Assembly: GCA_050742535.1 (NCBI GenBank)
Contig: JBOGIQ010000259.1
Location: 1 to 8,939 of the forward strand
DNA length: 8,939 bases
DNA from: Gp6-AA40 sp050742535
Lineage (GTDB): Bacteria > Acidobacteriota > Vicinamibacteria > Vicinamibacterales > UBA2999
Direction of reading: 5' to 3'
The notes beneath the pieces are model-generated. The model did no database searches and was not told where the DNA came from. It worked only from the letters and a program-made list of their open reading frames with translations. This document shows positions 1 through 6,480 of this stretch, piece by piece. The translations under genes and the position numbers were made by a program. How positions within the stretch are numbered: the first letter of the stretch is position 1; every line of letters begins with the position of its first letter.

Positions 1-41
1 CGCTGATCCTGGGACCGAAGTCGGTCCTGGCGCGGGGTTGA
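1..41 (+). CDS. possible C-terminal end of an upstream gene (partial)
   Basis: One frame (codons from base 3) is open from the window edge to a TGA at 39-41 and reads LILGPKSVLARG. The stop lies 28 bases before oxc, a spacing that would suit an operon. A transporter such as an oxalate/formate antiporter often sits near oxc and frc, but twelve residues cannot identify a family. The palindrome at 12-27 (GGACCG, AAGT, CGGTCC) falls inside this frame and has no T-tract after it. Very tentative. Confidence 0.3.
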   Translation, partial: LILGPKSVLARG

Positions 42-69
42 GGTTGTTCTCAATACTACGGAGGAGTTC

Positions 70-1809
70 ATGCCAGAGGCCGCTACGTTACAGGAGGATG
101 CCAACGCAGCCGATGCCGAGCGAAACCTGACGGACGGCTGGCACCTCGTCATCGAGGCGCTGAAGCTCAACGACATCAACACGATCTACGGTGTGCCCGG
201 CATCCCGATCACGGATCTCGGTCGTCTCGCACAGGCCGCTGGAATCCGCGTCATCTCGTTCCGTCATGAACAGAATGCCGGCAACGCCGCGGCCATCGCC
301 GGCTTCCTGACCAGGAAGCCCGGCGTTTGCCTCACGGTGTCAGCGCCGGGCTTCCTCAACGGTCTGAGTGCGCTGGCCAATGCGCAGACCAACTGCTTTC
401 CGATGATCCTGATCAGCGGCTCCTCCGAGCGCGAGATTGTCGATTTGCAGCAGGGCGACTACGAAGAGATGGACCAACTGGCGATTGCCAAGCCCCTCTG
501 TAAGGCGGCCTTCCGCGTGCTGCATGCCGCGGACATCGGCATTGGCGTCGCGCGCGCCATCCGCGCTGCTGTGTCTGGTCGCCCGGGCGGCGTCTATCTC
601 GATCTGCCGGGCAAACTTTTCGCTCAGGTCATCGATGCGGACGCCGCAGCCAGGTCACTCGTCAAGGTCATCGATCCCGCGCCGGCCCAAATTCCCGCGC
701 CCGACGCCGTCACGCGCGCGCTCGATCTGCTGAAGAGCGCGAAGCGACCCTTGATTATTCTCGGCAAGGGCGCCGCATACGCGCAGGCCGACGACCAGAT
801 TCGCAGCCTGGTCGAAAAGAGCGGCATACCGTTTCTGCCGATGAGCATGGCCAAGGGCCTGCTTCCAGACACGCACCCGCAGTGCGCCGGGGCCGCACGC
901 TCGACGGTGCTGAAGGAGTCCGACGTCGTCATGTTGGTCGGCGCCCGGCTCAATTGGCTGCTGTCGCACGGCAAGGGCAAGACCTGGGGTGAGCCCGGAT
1001 CGAAGCGATTCATCCAGATCGACATCGAGCCGAAGGAGATGGACTCGAACGTCGAAATCGCCGCTCCAGTGGTGGGCGACATCGGCTCCTGCGTCTCCGC
1101 GCTGCTCCAGGGCATGGGCGATCAGTGGCCGGCGGCGCCGGCCGACTGGATCACCGCAGTCAAGACCAAACGCGAGGAAAACGTCGCCAAGATGGCGCCG
1201 CGGCTGACGAACACCAAGTCACCGATGGACTTCCACGGCGCCCTGGGCGCCCTGCGCGCCGTCATCAAAGAGCGGCCGGATGCCATCCTCATCAACGAAG
1301 GCGCCAACACGCTCGATCTCGCGCGCAGCGTCATCGACATGTATCAACCGCGCAAGCGCCTGGACGTCGGCACCTGGGGCGTCATGGGCATCGGAATGGG
1401 CTTCGCCGTCGCTGCCGCCATCGAGACCGGTAAACCTGTGCTGGCGATCGAAGGCGACAGTGCCTTCGGGTTCTCCGGCATCGAGGTGGAAACGATTTGC
1501 CGGTACAACCTGCCGGTCTGCGTCGTCGTCTTCAACAACAATGGCATTTATCGCGGTACCGACGTCAATCCCGGCGGCTCGGATCCGGCGTTCACCGTCT
1601 TCGTCAAAGGCTCGCGTTACGACAGGTTGATTGAAGCCTTCGGCGGCGTCGGCGTGAATGCGACGACACCCGACGAGTTGAAGCGCGCCGTCGATGCGGC
1701 GATGGACTCCGGCAAGCCAACGCTCATCAACGCGGTGATCGACCCAACGGCCGGCACCGAGAGCGGCAGCATCGGGAAACTCAACCCGCAAAGCACTCGC
1801 AAGAAATAA
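70..1809 (+). CDS. oxc: oxalyl-CoA decarboxylase (ThDP-dependent)
   Basis: Decarboxylates oxalyl-CoA to formyl-CoA and CO2 in the cytoplasm, the committed step of CoA-dependent oxalate degradation. The 579-residue protein has the three-part thiamine diphosphate enzyme layout: an N-terminal pyrimidine-binding domain with the likely catalytic glutamate E67 in FRHEQNAGNAAAIAG, a central Rossmann-like domain (about 210-350), and a C-terminal pyrophosphate-binding domain with EGDSAFGFSG (461-470) followed by FNNNGIYRG (488-496). Stretches such as SAPGFLNGLSALANA, SGSSEREIVDLQQGDYEEMD and GTWGVMGIGMG match what I remember of the Oxalobacter formigenes enzyme, and the C-terminal ESGSIGKLN resembles its mobile active-site segment. 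The start is supported by a strong GGAGGAG at 60-66. It has a slightly longer N-terminus (about 10-15 residues) than the Oxalobacter protein. frc follows after 26 bases. Confidence 0.96.
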   Translation: MPEAATLQEDANAADAERNLTDGWHLVIEALKLNDINTIYGVPGIPITDLGRLAQAAGIRVISFRHEQNAGNAAAIAGFLTRKPGVCLTVSAPGFLNGLSALANAQTNCFPMILISGSSEREIVDLQQGDYEEMDQLAIAKPLCKAAFRVLHAADIGIGVARAIRAAVSGRPGGVYLDLPGKLFAQVIDADAAARSLVKVIDPAPAQIPAPDAVTRALDLLKSAKRPLIILGKGAAYAQADDQIRSLVEKSGIPFLPMSMAKGLLPDTHPQCAGAARSTVLKESDVVMLVGARLNWLLSHGKGKTWGEPGSKRFIQIDIEPKEMDSNVEIAAPVVGDIGSCVSALLQGMGDQWPAAPADWITAVKTKREENVAKMAPRLTNTKSPMDFHGALGALRAVIKERPDAILINEGANTLDLARSVIDMYQPRKRLDVGTWGVMGIGMGFAVAAAIETGKPVLAIEGDSAFGFSGIEVETICRYNLPVCVVVFNNNGIYRGTDVNPGGSDPAFTVFVKGSRYDRLIEAFGGVGVNATTPDELKRAVDAAMDSGKPTLINAVIDPTAGTESGSIGKLNPQSTRKK

Positions 1810-1835
1810 TCAACCGATTGGAGAGGCACTCATAG

Positions 1836-3083
1836 ATGGGCAAGGCACTCGACGGCGTTCGCGTTCTCGACTTCACTCATGTTCAATCAGGGCCGACGTG
1901 CACGCAGCTTCTTGCGTGGCTGGGAGCCGACGTCATCAAGGTCGAACGCGCCGGCGAGGGGGACGTCACGCGCGGCCAGCTGCGCGACATTCCCGGAGTG
2001 GACAGTCTGTATTTCACGATGCTCAACGGGAACAAGCGCTCGATCACGGTCGACGGCAAGAACCCGAAGGGGAAGGCGATCCTCGAAGCGCTCGTGAAGA
2101 AATGCGATGTGCTCGTGGAGAACTTCGCCCCTGGCGCGCTCGACCGCATGGGTTTTTCATGGGAGCGTGTCAATCAGCTCAACCCACGCATGATTATGGC
2201 GTCGGTCAAGGGATTCGGCCCCGGCCCGTACGAAGACTGCAAAGTCTACGAGAACATCGCGCAGTGTGCGGGTGGCGCAGCGTCGACGACCGGCTTCGAT
2301 GACGGCCCGCCGCTCGTCACCGGCGCGCAGATCGGCGACAGCGGAACCGGATTGCATCTGGCGCTGGGCATCGTGGCGGCCTTGTACCAGCGCCACACCA
2401 CGGGCCGCGGTCAGCGCGTGCTCGCCGCGATGCAAGATGGCGTGCTGAATCTGTGCCGCGTGAAACTGCGCGACCAGCAGCGGCTCGCACGGACGCACGT
2501 CCTCGAGGAGTATCCGCAATACCCCAACGGCACGTTCGGCGATGCCGCCCCCCGGTCGGGGAACGCCTCCGGCGGCGGACAGCCCGGATGGATTCTCAAG
2601 TGCAAGGGCTGGGAAACCGACCCCAACGCCTACATCTACTTCATCACGCAGGCGCCGGTCTGGGACGCCATCTGCCAGGTGATCGGCCGCGAGGAATGGC
2701 TGACCGATCCGCGGTACGCAACGCCGAAGGCGCGGCTGCCGCATCTGTCCGAGATTTTCGACGGGATCGAGGAATGGACGAAGACGAAGACCAAGTTCGA
2801 GGCGATGGACATCCTCAACGAGCACGACATCCCGTGCGGACCGATTCTCTCCATGAAAGAGATCGCGGAAGAGCCCTCGCTTCGCAAGACCGGCACAGTC
2901 GTCGAGGTCGATCACCCGAAGCGCGGCACGTACCTCACGGTGGGCAATCCGATCAAGATGTCTGACAGTCCGGCCGACGTGAAGCGGTCGCCACTACTTG
3001 GCGAGCACACCGAGGAGATCCTGGCAGAGCTCGGCTTCGGAGCCAATGACATCGCAGCGCTGCGCGCCGAAAAAGTCATCTGA
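1836..3083 (+). CDS. frc: formyl-CoA:oxalate CoA-transferase (class III)
   Basis: Transfers CoA from formyl-CoA to oxalate, giving oxalyl-CoA for Oxc and releasing formate. The 415-residue length is that of the family (about 415-430). The N-terminus KALDGVRVLDFTHVQSGP is typical of class III (CaiB/BaiF) CoA-transferases and carries Q17. The catalytic aspartate is D168 in GAQIGDSGTG, next to the family segment ALYQRHTTGRGQ. The mobile glycine loop is seen as SGGGQPGW (about 245-252). The combination of these with a neighbouring oxc makes Frc much more likely than another CaiB-type transferase. The ATG has a GGAGAGG ribosome site at 1820-1826, nine bases upstream. It is cotranscribed with oxc (26-base gap), and the next gene starts 13 bases after its stop. 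Confidence 0.95.
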   Translation: MGKALDGVRVLDFTHVQSGPTCTQLLAWLGADVIKVERAGEGDVTRGQLRDIPGVDSLYFTMLNGNKRSITVDGKNPKGKAILEALVKKCDVLVENFAPGALDRMGFSWERVNQLNPRMIMASVKGFGPGPYEDCKVYENIAQCAGGAASTTGFDDGPPLVTGAQIGDSGTGLHLALGIVAALYQRHTTGRGQRVLAAMQDGVLNLCRVKLRDQQRLARTHVLEEYPQYPNGTFGDAAPRSGNASGGGQPGWILKCKGWETDPNAYIYFITQAPVWDAICQVIGREEWLTDPRYATPKARLPHLSEIFDGIEEWTKTKTKFEAMDILNEHDIPCGPILSMKEIAEEPSLRKTGTVVEVDHPKRGTYLTVGNPIKMSDSPADVKRSPLLGEHTEEILAELGFGANDIAALRAEKVI

Positions 3084-3096
3084 AACGGATCCAGAT

Positions 3097-5235
3097 ATGA
3101 CCATGACCACCAACCCCACCGAAGAAGTCAGACGTGTGCTGGATACAGTCAAAGCCGAAGGCCGCACCGCGCTCACCGCACCCGAAGGCAAGCTCGTATG
3201 CGAGGCGTACGGGATCGCCGTTCCCAGGGAAGGCGTGGCGACCTCGGCCCGCGAGGCGGCGGCGATTGCCACGGCGATGGGCTTTCCGGTGGTGCTCAAG
3301 GTCGTCTCGCCGGAGATCCTGCACAAGACCGAGGCCGGAGGCGTGCTGGTTGGCGTGAACAACGCCGAGGACGTCCAGAAGGGCTTCGATACCATCATCG
3401 CCAACGCCAAGAAGTACAACGCGAAGGCGAACATCCTCGGCGTCCAGGTGCAGCAGATGCTCGCCGGTGGTCAGGAAGTGATCATTGGTGCCGTCACCGA
3501 TCCCGTGTTCGGCAAGCTGGTCGCCTTCGGTCTGGGCGGTGTCCTGGTCGAAGTGCTCAAGGACATCACGTTCCGTCTGTCGCCCGCGACACAGGATGAC
3601 GCGTTGTCGATGCTCGACGGCATCGCCGCGGCGCCGATACTCAAGGGCGTCCGCGGTGCGGATCCGGTCAATCGCGACGCGCTCGCGAAGATGATCCTGA
3701 ACGTGTCTCAGCTCATCTCCGACCATCCGGAAATCGCGGAGATGGACCTCAACCCGGTCTTTGCGACGAAGGACGGAGCGATCGCAGCCGACGTCCGGAT
3801 CGTCGTCGATCCGTCACCCGCACCGGCGCGATATCGCCCGAAGCACGAAGACATCGTGCGCGATATGAACCGCATCATGAAGCCGAAGGCGGTCGCCGTC
3901 ATCGGCGCCTCGGCCGAGGCCGGCAAGATCGGCAACTCGGTCATGAAGAACCTGATCAACGGCGGCTACACGGGGCACATCTATCCGATCAATCCCTCGG
4001 CCGGCGAGATCATGGGACTGCAGGCATACAAGAGCGTCAAGGACGTTCCCGGCGACATCGACGTCGCGGTGTTCGCGATTCCGGCCAAGTTCGTCGCCGC
4101 GGCAATCGCCGAGTGCGGCGAGAAGAAGATTCCGGGCGCGGTCCTCATTCCTTCGGGGTTTGCCGAAGTCGGCAATCACGAGGGGCAGAAGGAGCTCGTC
4201 GCCGTCGCCCAGAAATACGGCGTCCGCCTGATGGGCCCGAACATCTACGGTTTCTATTACACCTGGAGCAATCTCTGCGCGACGTTCTGCACGGCCTACG
4301 ACGTCAAAGGCCACGCGGCGTTGTCGTCGCAGTCGGGTGGGATCGGGATGGCGATTATTGGCTTCTCCCGCTCGGCGAAAATGGGCGTCTCGGCCATCGT
4401 CGGCTTGGGGAACAAGTCGGATATCGATGAAGACGATCTGCTGACGTTCTTCGAGCAGGATGACAACACCCACATCATCGTGCAGCACTGCGAGGACCTG
4501 AAGGACGGCCGCGCGTTCGCCGAAGTGGCGAAGCGCGTGTCGAAGAAAAAGCCAGTCGTCGTGCTGAAGGCCGGACGCACGGCCCTCGGATCCAAAGCCG
4601 CCGCCTCGCACACCGGCGCGCTCGCCGGCAACGACAAGATCTACGACGATGTGCTCCGGCAGTCCGGCGTGATTCGGGCGCGATCGCTGCGCGAGATGCT
4701 CGAGTTCGCGCGCGCACTTCCGATCCTGCCGGCACCGAAGGGCGACAACATCGTCATCATCACGGGCGCCGGCGGCTCCGGCGTCCTGTTGTCTGATGCG
4801 GTCGTGGACAACGGCCTGTCATTGATGGCGTTCCCGCCGGACCTCGATGCGGGATTCAAGAAGTTCATCCCCCCGTTCGGCGCGTCCGGCAACCCCGTCG
4901 ACATTACGGGCGGCGAACCGCCGAAGACCTACCAGAACACCGTACGGTTCGGACTCGAGGATCCGCGTATCCATTCGCTCATCCTCGGTTACTGGCACAC
5001 GATCGTCACGCCACCGATGGTATTCGCCAGGCTCCTGGCTGAGATCGTGGAGGAAATGCGGGCGAAGGGCATCGACAAACCGGTCGTCGTGTCTCTGGCG
5101 GGGGATGTGGAGGTCGAAGAGGCGTCCGAATATCTCTTTGCACACAGGATTCCAGCCTATCCCTATTCAACGGAGATTCCGGTGGACGTGCTCGGCGCCA
5201 AGTACAAGTGGGCGCGCGCCGCCGGATTGCTCTGA
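3097..5235 (+). CDS. NDP-forming acyl-CoA synthetase, fused beta-alpha (ATP-grasp first)
   Basis: A 712-residue fusion of the two halves of ADP-forming acetyl-CoA synthetase (succinyl-CoA synthetase superfamily). The first about 230 residues are an ATP-grasp domain with VVLKVVSPEILHKTEAGGV (H76 is the conserved His of this half) and a later EMDLNPVF. A CoA-binding Rossmann domain follows (about 260-385, AVAVIGASAEAGKIGNSV), then a ligase-CoA domain with SSQSGGIGMAI and SHTGALAGN, where H505 is the expected phosphohistidine. The family interconverts acyl-CoA + ADP + Pi with acid + ATP + CoA. Being third in an oxc-frc operon suggests oxalyl-CoA or formyl-CoA as substrate, but acetate or another acid is possible. 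ATG 3097 is chosen because the family's N-terminal helix begins there; an open frame from 2998 would overlap frc and adds Ser/Arg-rich out-of-frame sequence. The ribosome site is weak (GGAT at 3087-3090), so translation may be coupled to frc. Confidence 0.88.
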   Translation: MTMTTNPTEEVRRVLDTVKAEGRTALTAPEGKLVCEAYGIAVPREGVATSAREAAAIATAMGFPVVLKVVSPEILHKTEAGGVLVGVNNAEDVQKGFDTIIANAKKYNAKANILGVQVQQMLAGGQEVIIGAVTDPVFGKLVAFGLGGVLVEVLKDITFRLSPATQDDALSMLDGIAAAPILKGVRGADPVNRDALAKMILNVSQLISDHPEIAEMDLNPVFATKDGAIAADVRIVVDPSPAPARYRPKHEDIVRDMNRIMKPKAVAVIGASAEAGKIGNSVMKNLINGGYTGHIYPINPSAGEIMGLQAYKSVKDVPGDIDVAVFAIPAKFVAAAIAECGEKKIPGAVLIPSGFAEVGNHEGQKELVAVAQKYGVRLMGPNIYGFYYTWSNLCATFCTAYDVKGHAALSSQSGGIGMAIIGFSRSAKMGVSAIVGLGNKSDIDEDDLLTFFEQDDNTHIIVQHCEDLKDGRAFAEVAKRVSKKKPVVVLKAGRTALGSKAAASHTGALAGNDKIYDDVLRQSGVIRARSLREMLEFARALPILPAPKGDNIVIITGAGGSGVLLSDAVVDNGLSLMAFPPDLDAGFKKFIPPFGASGNPVDITGGEPPKTYQNTVRFGLEDPRIHSLILGYWHTIVTPPMVFARLLAEIVEEMRAKGIDKPVVVSLAGDVEVEEASEYLFAHRIPAYPYSTEIPVDVLGAKYKWARAAGLL

Positions 5236-5250
5236 CCTGAATGGAGCGGG

Positions 5251-5280
5251 CGGCTTTAGCCGAGGCGGACCAATCTGGTC
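5251..5280 (+). terminator. two tandem hairpins after the oxalate operon, possible weak terminator
   Basis: Fifteen bases after the acyl-CoA synthetase stop lie two small perfect hairpins: CGGC-TTTA-GCCG (5251-5262) and GACCA-ATC-TGGTC (5268-5280), the second followed by GGGTTTTGGGG. The T-run is short, so this is not a convincing intrinsic terminator. The place, between two operons, is right for 3'-end formation or RNA protection. Confidence 0.3.
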
Positions 5281-5291
5281 GGGTTTTGGGG

Positions 5292-5297
5292 TAGAAT
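5292..5297 (+). promoter_or_regulatory. possible -10 box (TAGAAT)
   Basis: TAGAAT fits a sigma-70-type -10 element at 4 of 6 or better and sits in an AT-richer patch. No good -35 hexamer is found 16-18 bases upstream. Transcription would start near 5303-5305, exactly where the foldable RNA region begins. It is the best promoter candidate in the gap, but weak on sequence alone. Confidence 0.25.
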
Positions 5298-5303
5298 TAC
5301 AGG

Positions 5304-5449
5304 CAGTGTTTCTCTCAAATTGCTGCTGTACCTGCGCTTGTTGTATGAGGACCCCATCGGTCCCGGCGCTAACGGTCCAGCTGTTTGGGTAACAACCAGA
5401 AACACAAAGAGCTGAAACGAAGCCCGGGACAAAATCCCGGGCTTTTTTT
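5304..5449 (+). ncRNA. candidate structured RNA, about 145 nt, rod-like, ending at a terminator
   Basis: Base pairing worked out by eye gives one long irregular hairpin: GTGTTTCT (5306-5313) with AGAAACAC (5398-5405), CTCAAA (5314-5319) with TTTGGG (5384-5389, one G-T pair), GCTG (5322-5325) with CAGC (5378-5381), ACC (5330-5332) with GGT (5374-5376), GCGC (5334-5337) with GCGC (5366-5369), and an apical GGACC (5349-5353) with GGTCC (5359-5363). The bases TAACAACC (5390-5397) bulge on one side. An intrinsic terminator closes the unit. The shape, size and free-standing position recall 6S RNA, but I see no sequence match that proves this. It does not show the conserved cores of SAM-I, SAM-II, SAH or cobalamin riboswitches. 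The alternative is a leader controlling cysDNH. Confidence 0.42.
5421..5449 (+). terminator. intrinsic (Rho-independent) terminator
   Basis: A perfect 9-bp stem, AGCCCGGGA (5421-5429) and TCCCGGGCT (5435-5443), with a CAAAA loop, runs into seven T residues (5443-5449). This is the only textbook intrinsic terminator in the window. It lies 92 bases before cysD and points into it, so it ends an upstream RNA (the 5304 candidate, or read-through from the oxalate operon) or acts as an attenuator for the cys genes. Confidence 0.9.
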
Positions 5450-5452
5450 ATG

Positions 5453-5532
5453 CACGAAAGGCACGAACGCCGTCGAAGCTCACGAAGAAAACGCCCTTCT
5501 TCGTGCCCTTCGATCTCGTCGTGGCCTTCGTG
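5453..5532. repeat. imperfect palindromic repeat of CACGAAG units, copy 1
   Basis: The left arm (5453-5489) carries CACGAA-type words on the plus strand and the right arm (5497-5532) carries their reverse complements (TTCGTG), with a 7-base spacer. The arms align over their full length with one indel and several mismatches. Word order (CACGAA, CACGAA, TCGAAG, CACGAAGAA) is the same as in the copy at 8481-8567, so these are two members of one family. It starts three bases after the terminator and ends nine bases before the cysD ATG. No gene is needed to explain it. Confidence 0.85.
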
Positions 5533-5541
5533 GTTTCAACA

Positions 5542-6480
5542 ATGTCTACAGTGGCCTTATCTCCGGACGTAACGACCGACCTCCGCCTCGACCACCTCCG
5601 CGCGCTGGAAGCCGAAAGCATCCACATCATGCGCGAGGTGGTGGCCGAGTTCGAGCGGCCGGTCATGCTCTATTCGATCGGCAAGGATTCCTCGGTCCTG
5701 CTCCGGCTCGCGCAGAAGGCGTTCTACCCCGGCCCCATTCCGTTCCCGCTCCTCCACGTCGACACGACCTACAAGTTCCGCGAGATGATCGAGTTCCGCG
5801 ATCAGATGGCGAAGGCCGTCGGCGCGCGGTTGATCGTCCACACGAACCAGGAAGCGATCTCCGACGGGACACAGCCCTTCAAGGTCGGGACGCAGCGCTG
5901 CTGCGGCCTTCTCAAGACGAAGGCGCTCCTCGACGGTCTGGAATCCGGCAACTTCGACGCCGCGATCGGCGGCGCCCGGCGCGACGAGGAGCGCTCGCGT
6001 GCGAAGGAGCGCGTCTTCTCGGTCCGCGACCCGAACGGGCAGTGGGATCCGAAACGCCAACGGCCCGAGCTCTGGAATCTGCTCAACGGGAAACTGCGGC
6101 CGGGCGAGAGTATCCGCGTCTTCCCGCTGTCCAACTGGACCGAGCTCGACGTGTGGCACTACATCGCGCTCGAGAAGATTCCGATCGTGCCGCTGTACTT
6201 CGCCAAGGAACGCGAGGTCATCGTTCGCGGCAACTCGCTGATCGTCCAGGAGCAGCCCTTCGTCGTCACGATGCCTGGCGAGAAGCCGCAGCTGGTGAAG
6301 TGCCGCATGCGCTCGCTCGGCTGCTCGCCCTGCACCGGCGCCATCCGCTCGGATGCGGACACGGTCCCCAAGATCATCAGCGAGCTGATTGCCACGCGGC
6401 AGTCCGAGCGGCAGCTGCGCATCATCGACCACGATCAGGACGGCTCGATGGAGCTGAAAAAGCGCGAGGGCTACTTCTGA
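5542..6480 (+). CDS. cysD: sulfate adenylyltransferase, small subunit (ATP-pyrophosphatase type)
   Basis: Forms APS from sulfate and ATP together with the GTPase subunit CysN, in the cytoplasm, as the first step of sulfate assimilation. The 312 residues match the family (about 300). The PP-loop is SIGKDSS (45-51), followed by LLHVDTTYKFREMIEFRD (70-87), CCGLLKTKALL (120-130), GGARRDEERSRAKERVFS (143-160) and LSNWTELDVWHYI (196-208), all typical of CysD. The ATG at 5542 gives the expected N-terminus. An in-frame GTG at 5503 would add 13 residues encoded by the palindromic repeat and is rejected. No Shine-Dalgarno is visible before 5542: the bases there are the repeat's edge and GTTTCAACA. Its TGA overlaps the cysN ATG by one base. 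Confidence 0.95.
   Translation: MSTVALSPDVTTDLRLDHLRALEAESIHIMREVVAEFERPVMLYSIGKDSSVLLRLAQKAFYPGPIPFPLLHVDTTYKFREMIEFRDQMAKAVGARLIVHTNQEAISDGTQPFKVGTQRCCGLLKTKALLDGLESGNFDAAIGGARRDEERSRAKERVFSVRDPNGQWDPKRQRPELWNLLNGKLRPGESIRVFPLSNWTELDVWHYIALEKIPIVPLYFAKEREVIVRGNSLIVQEQPFVVTMPGEKPQLVKCRMRSLGCSPCTGAIRSDADTVPKIISELIATRQSERQLRIIDHDQDGSMELKKREGYF

Noticed and set aside
12..27. Perfect short palindrome GGACCG-AAGT-CGGTCC upstream of oxc as terminator or operator
   Set aside because: No T-tract follows it, it lies within a possible coding frame ending at 41, and a single 6-bp arm in GC-rich DNA is weak evidence for an operator.
2157..2915. 252-residue open frame antisense to frc, and similar long antisense frames over oxc, the acyl-CoA synthetase, cysD and cysN
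   Set aside because: They lie opposite well-identified genes, show Arg/Asp/Ala-rich shadow composition typical of GC-rich DNA, and have no recognisable motifs.
2998..3096. Earlier start for the acyl-CoA synthetase, overlapping frc
   Set aside because: The 33 extra residues are an out-of-frame reading of the end of frc. The family N-terminus begins at 3097.
5304..5449. SAM or other sulfur riboswitch ahead of the cys genes
   Set aside because: Location is attractive, but the conserved cores of SAM-I, SAM-II, SAH and cobalamin riboswitches are not visible. It is kept only as an unassigned structured RNA or leader.
5503..5541. GTG-started extension of CysD
   Set aside because: The 13 extra residues are encoded entirely by the palindromic repeat, have no ribosome site and do not belong to the CysD family N-terminus.
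5385..6479. Long open frame upstream of and in frame with cysN, which would give an 805-residue protein
   Set aside because: It crosses the intrinsic terminator and palindrome and runs through cysD in another frame. Its residues are Arg/Pro/Ala-rich without domains. The ATG at 6480 with GAGGG upstream gives a normal CysN.
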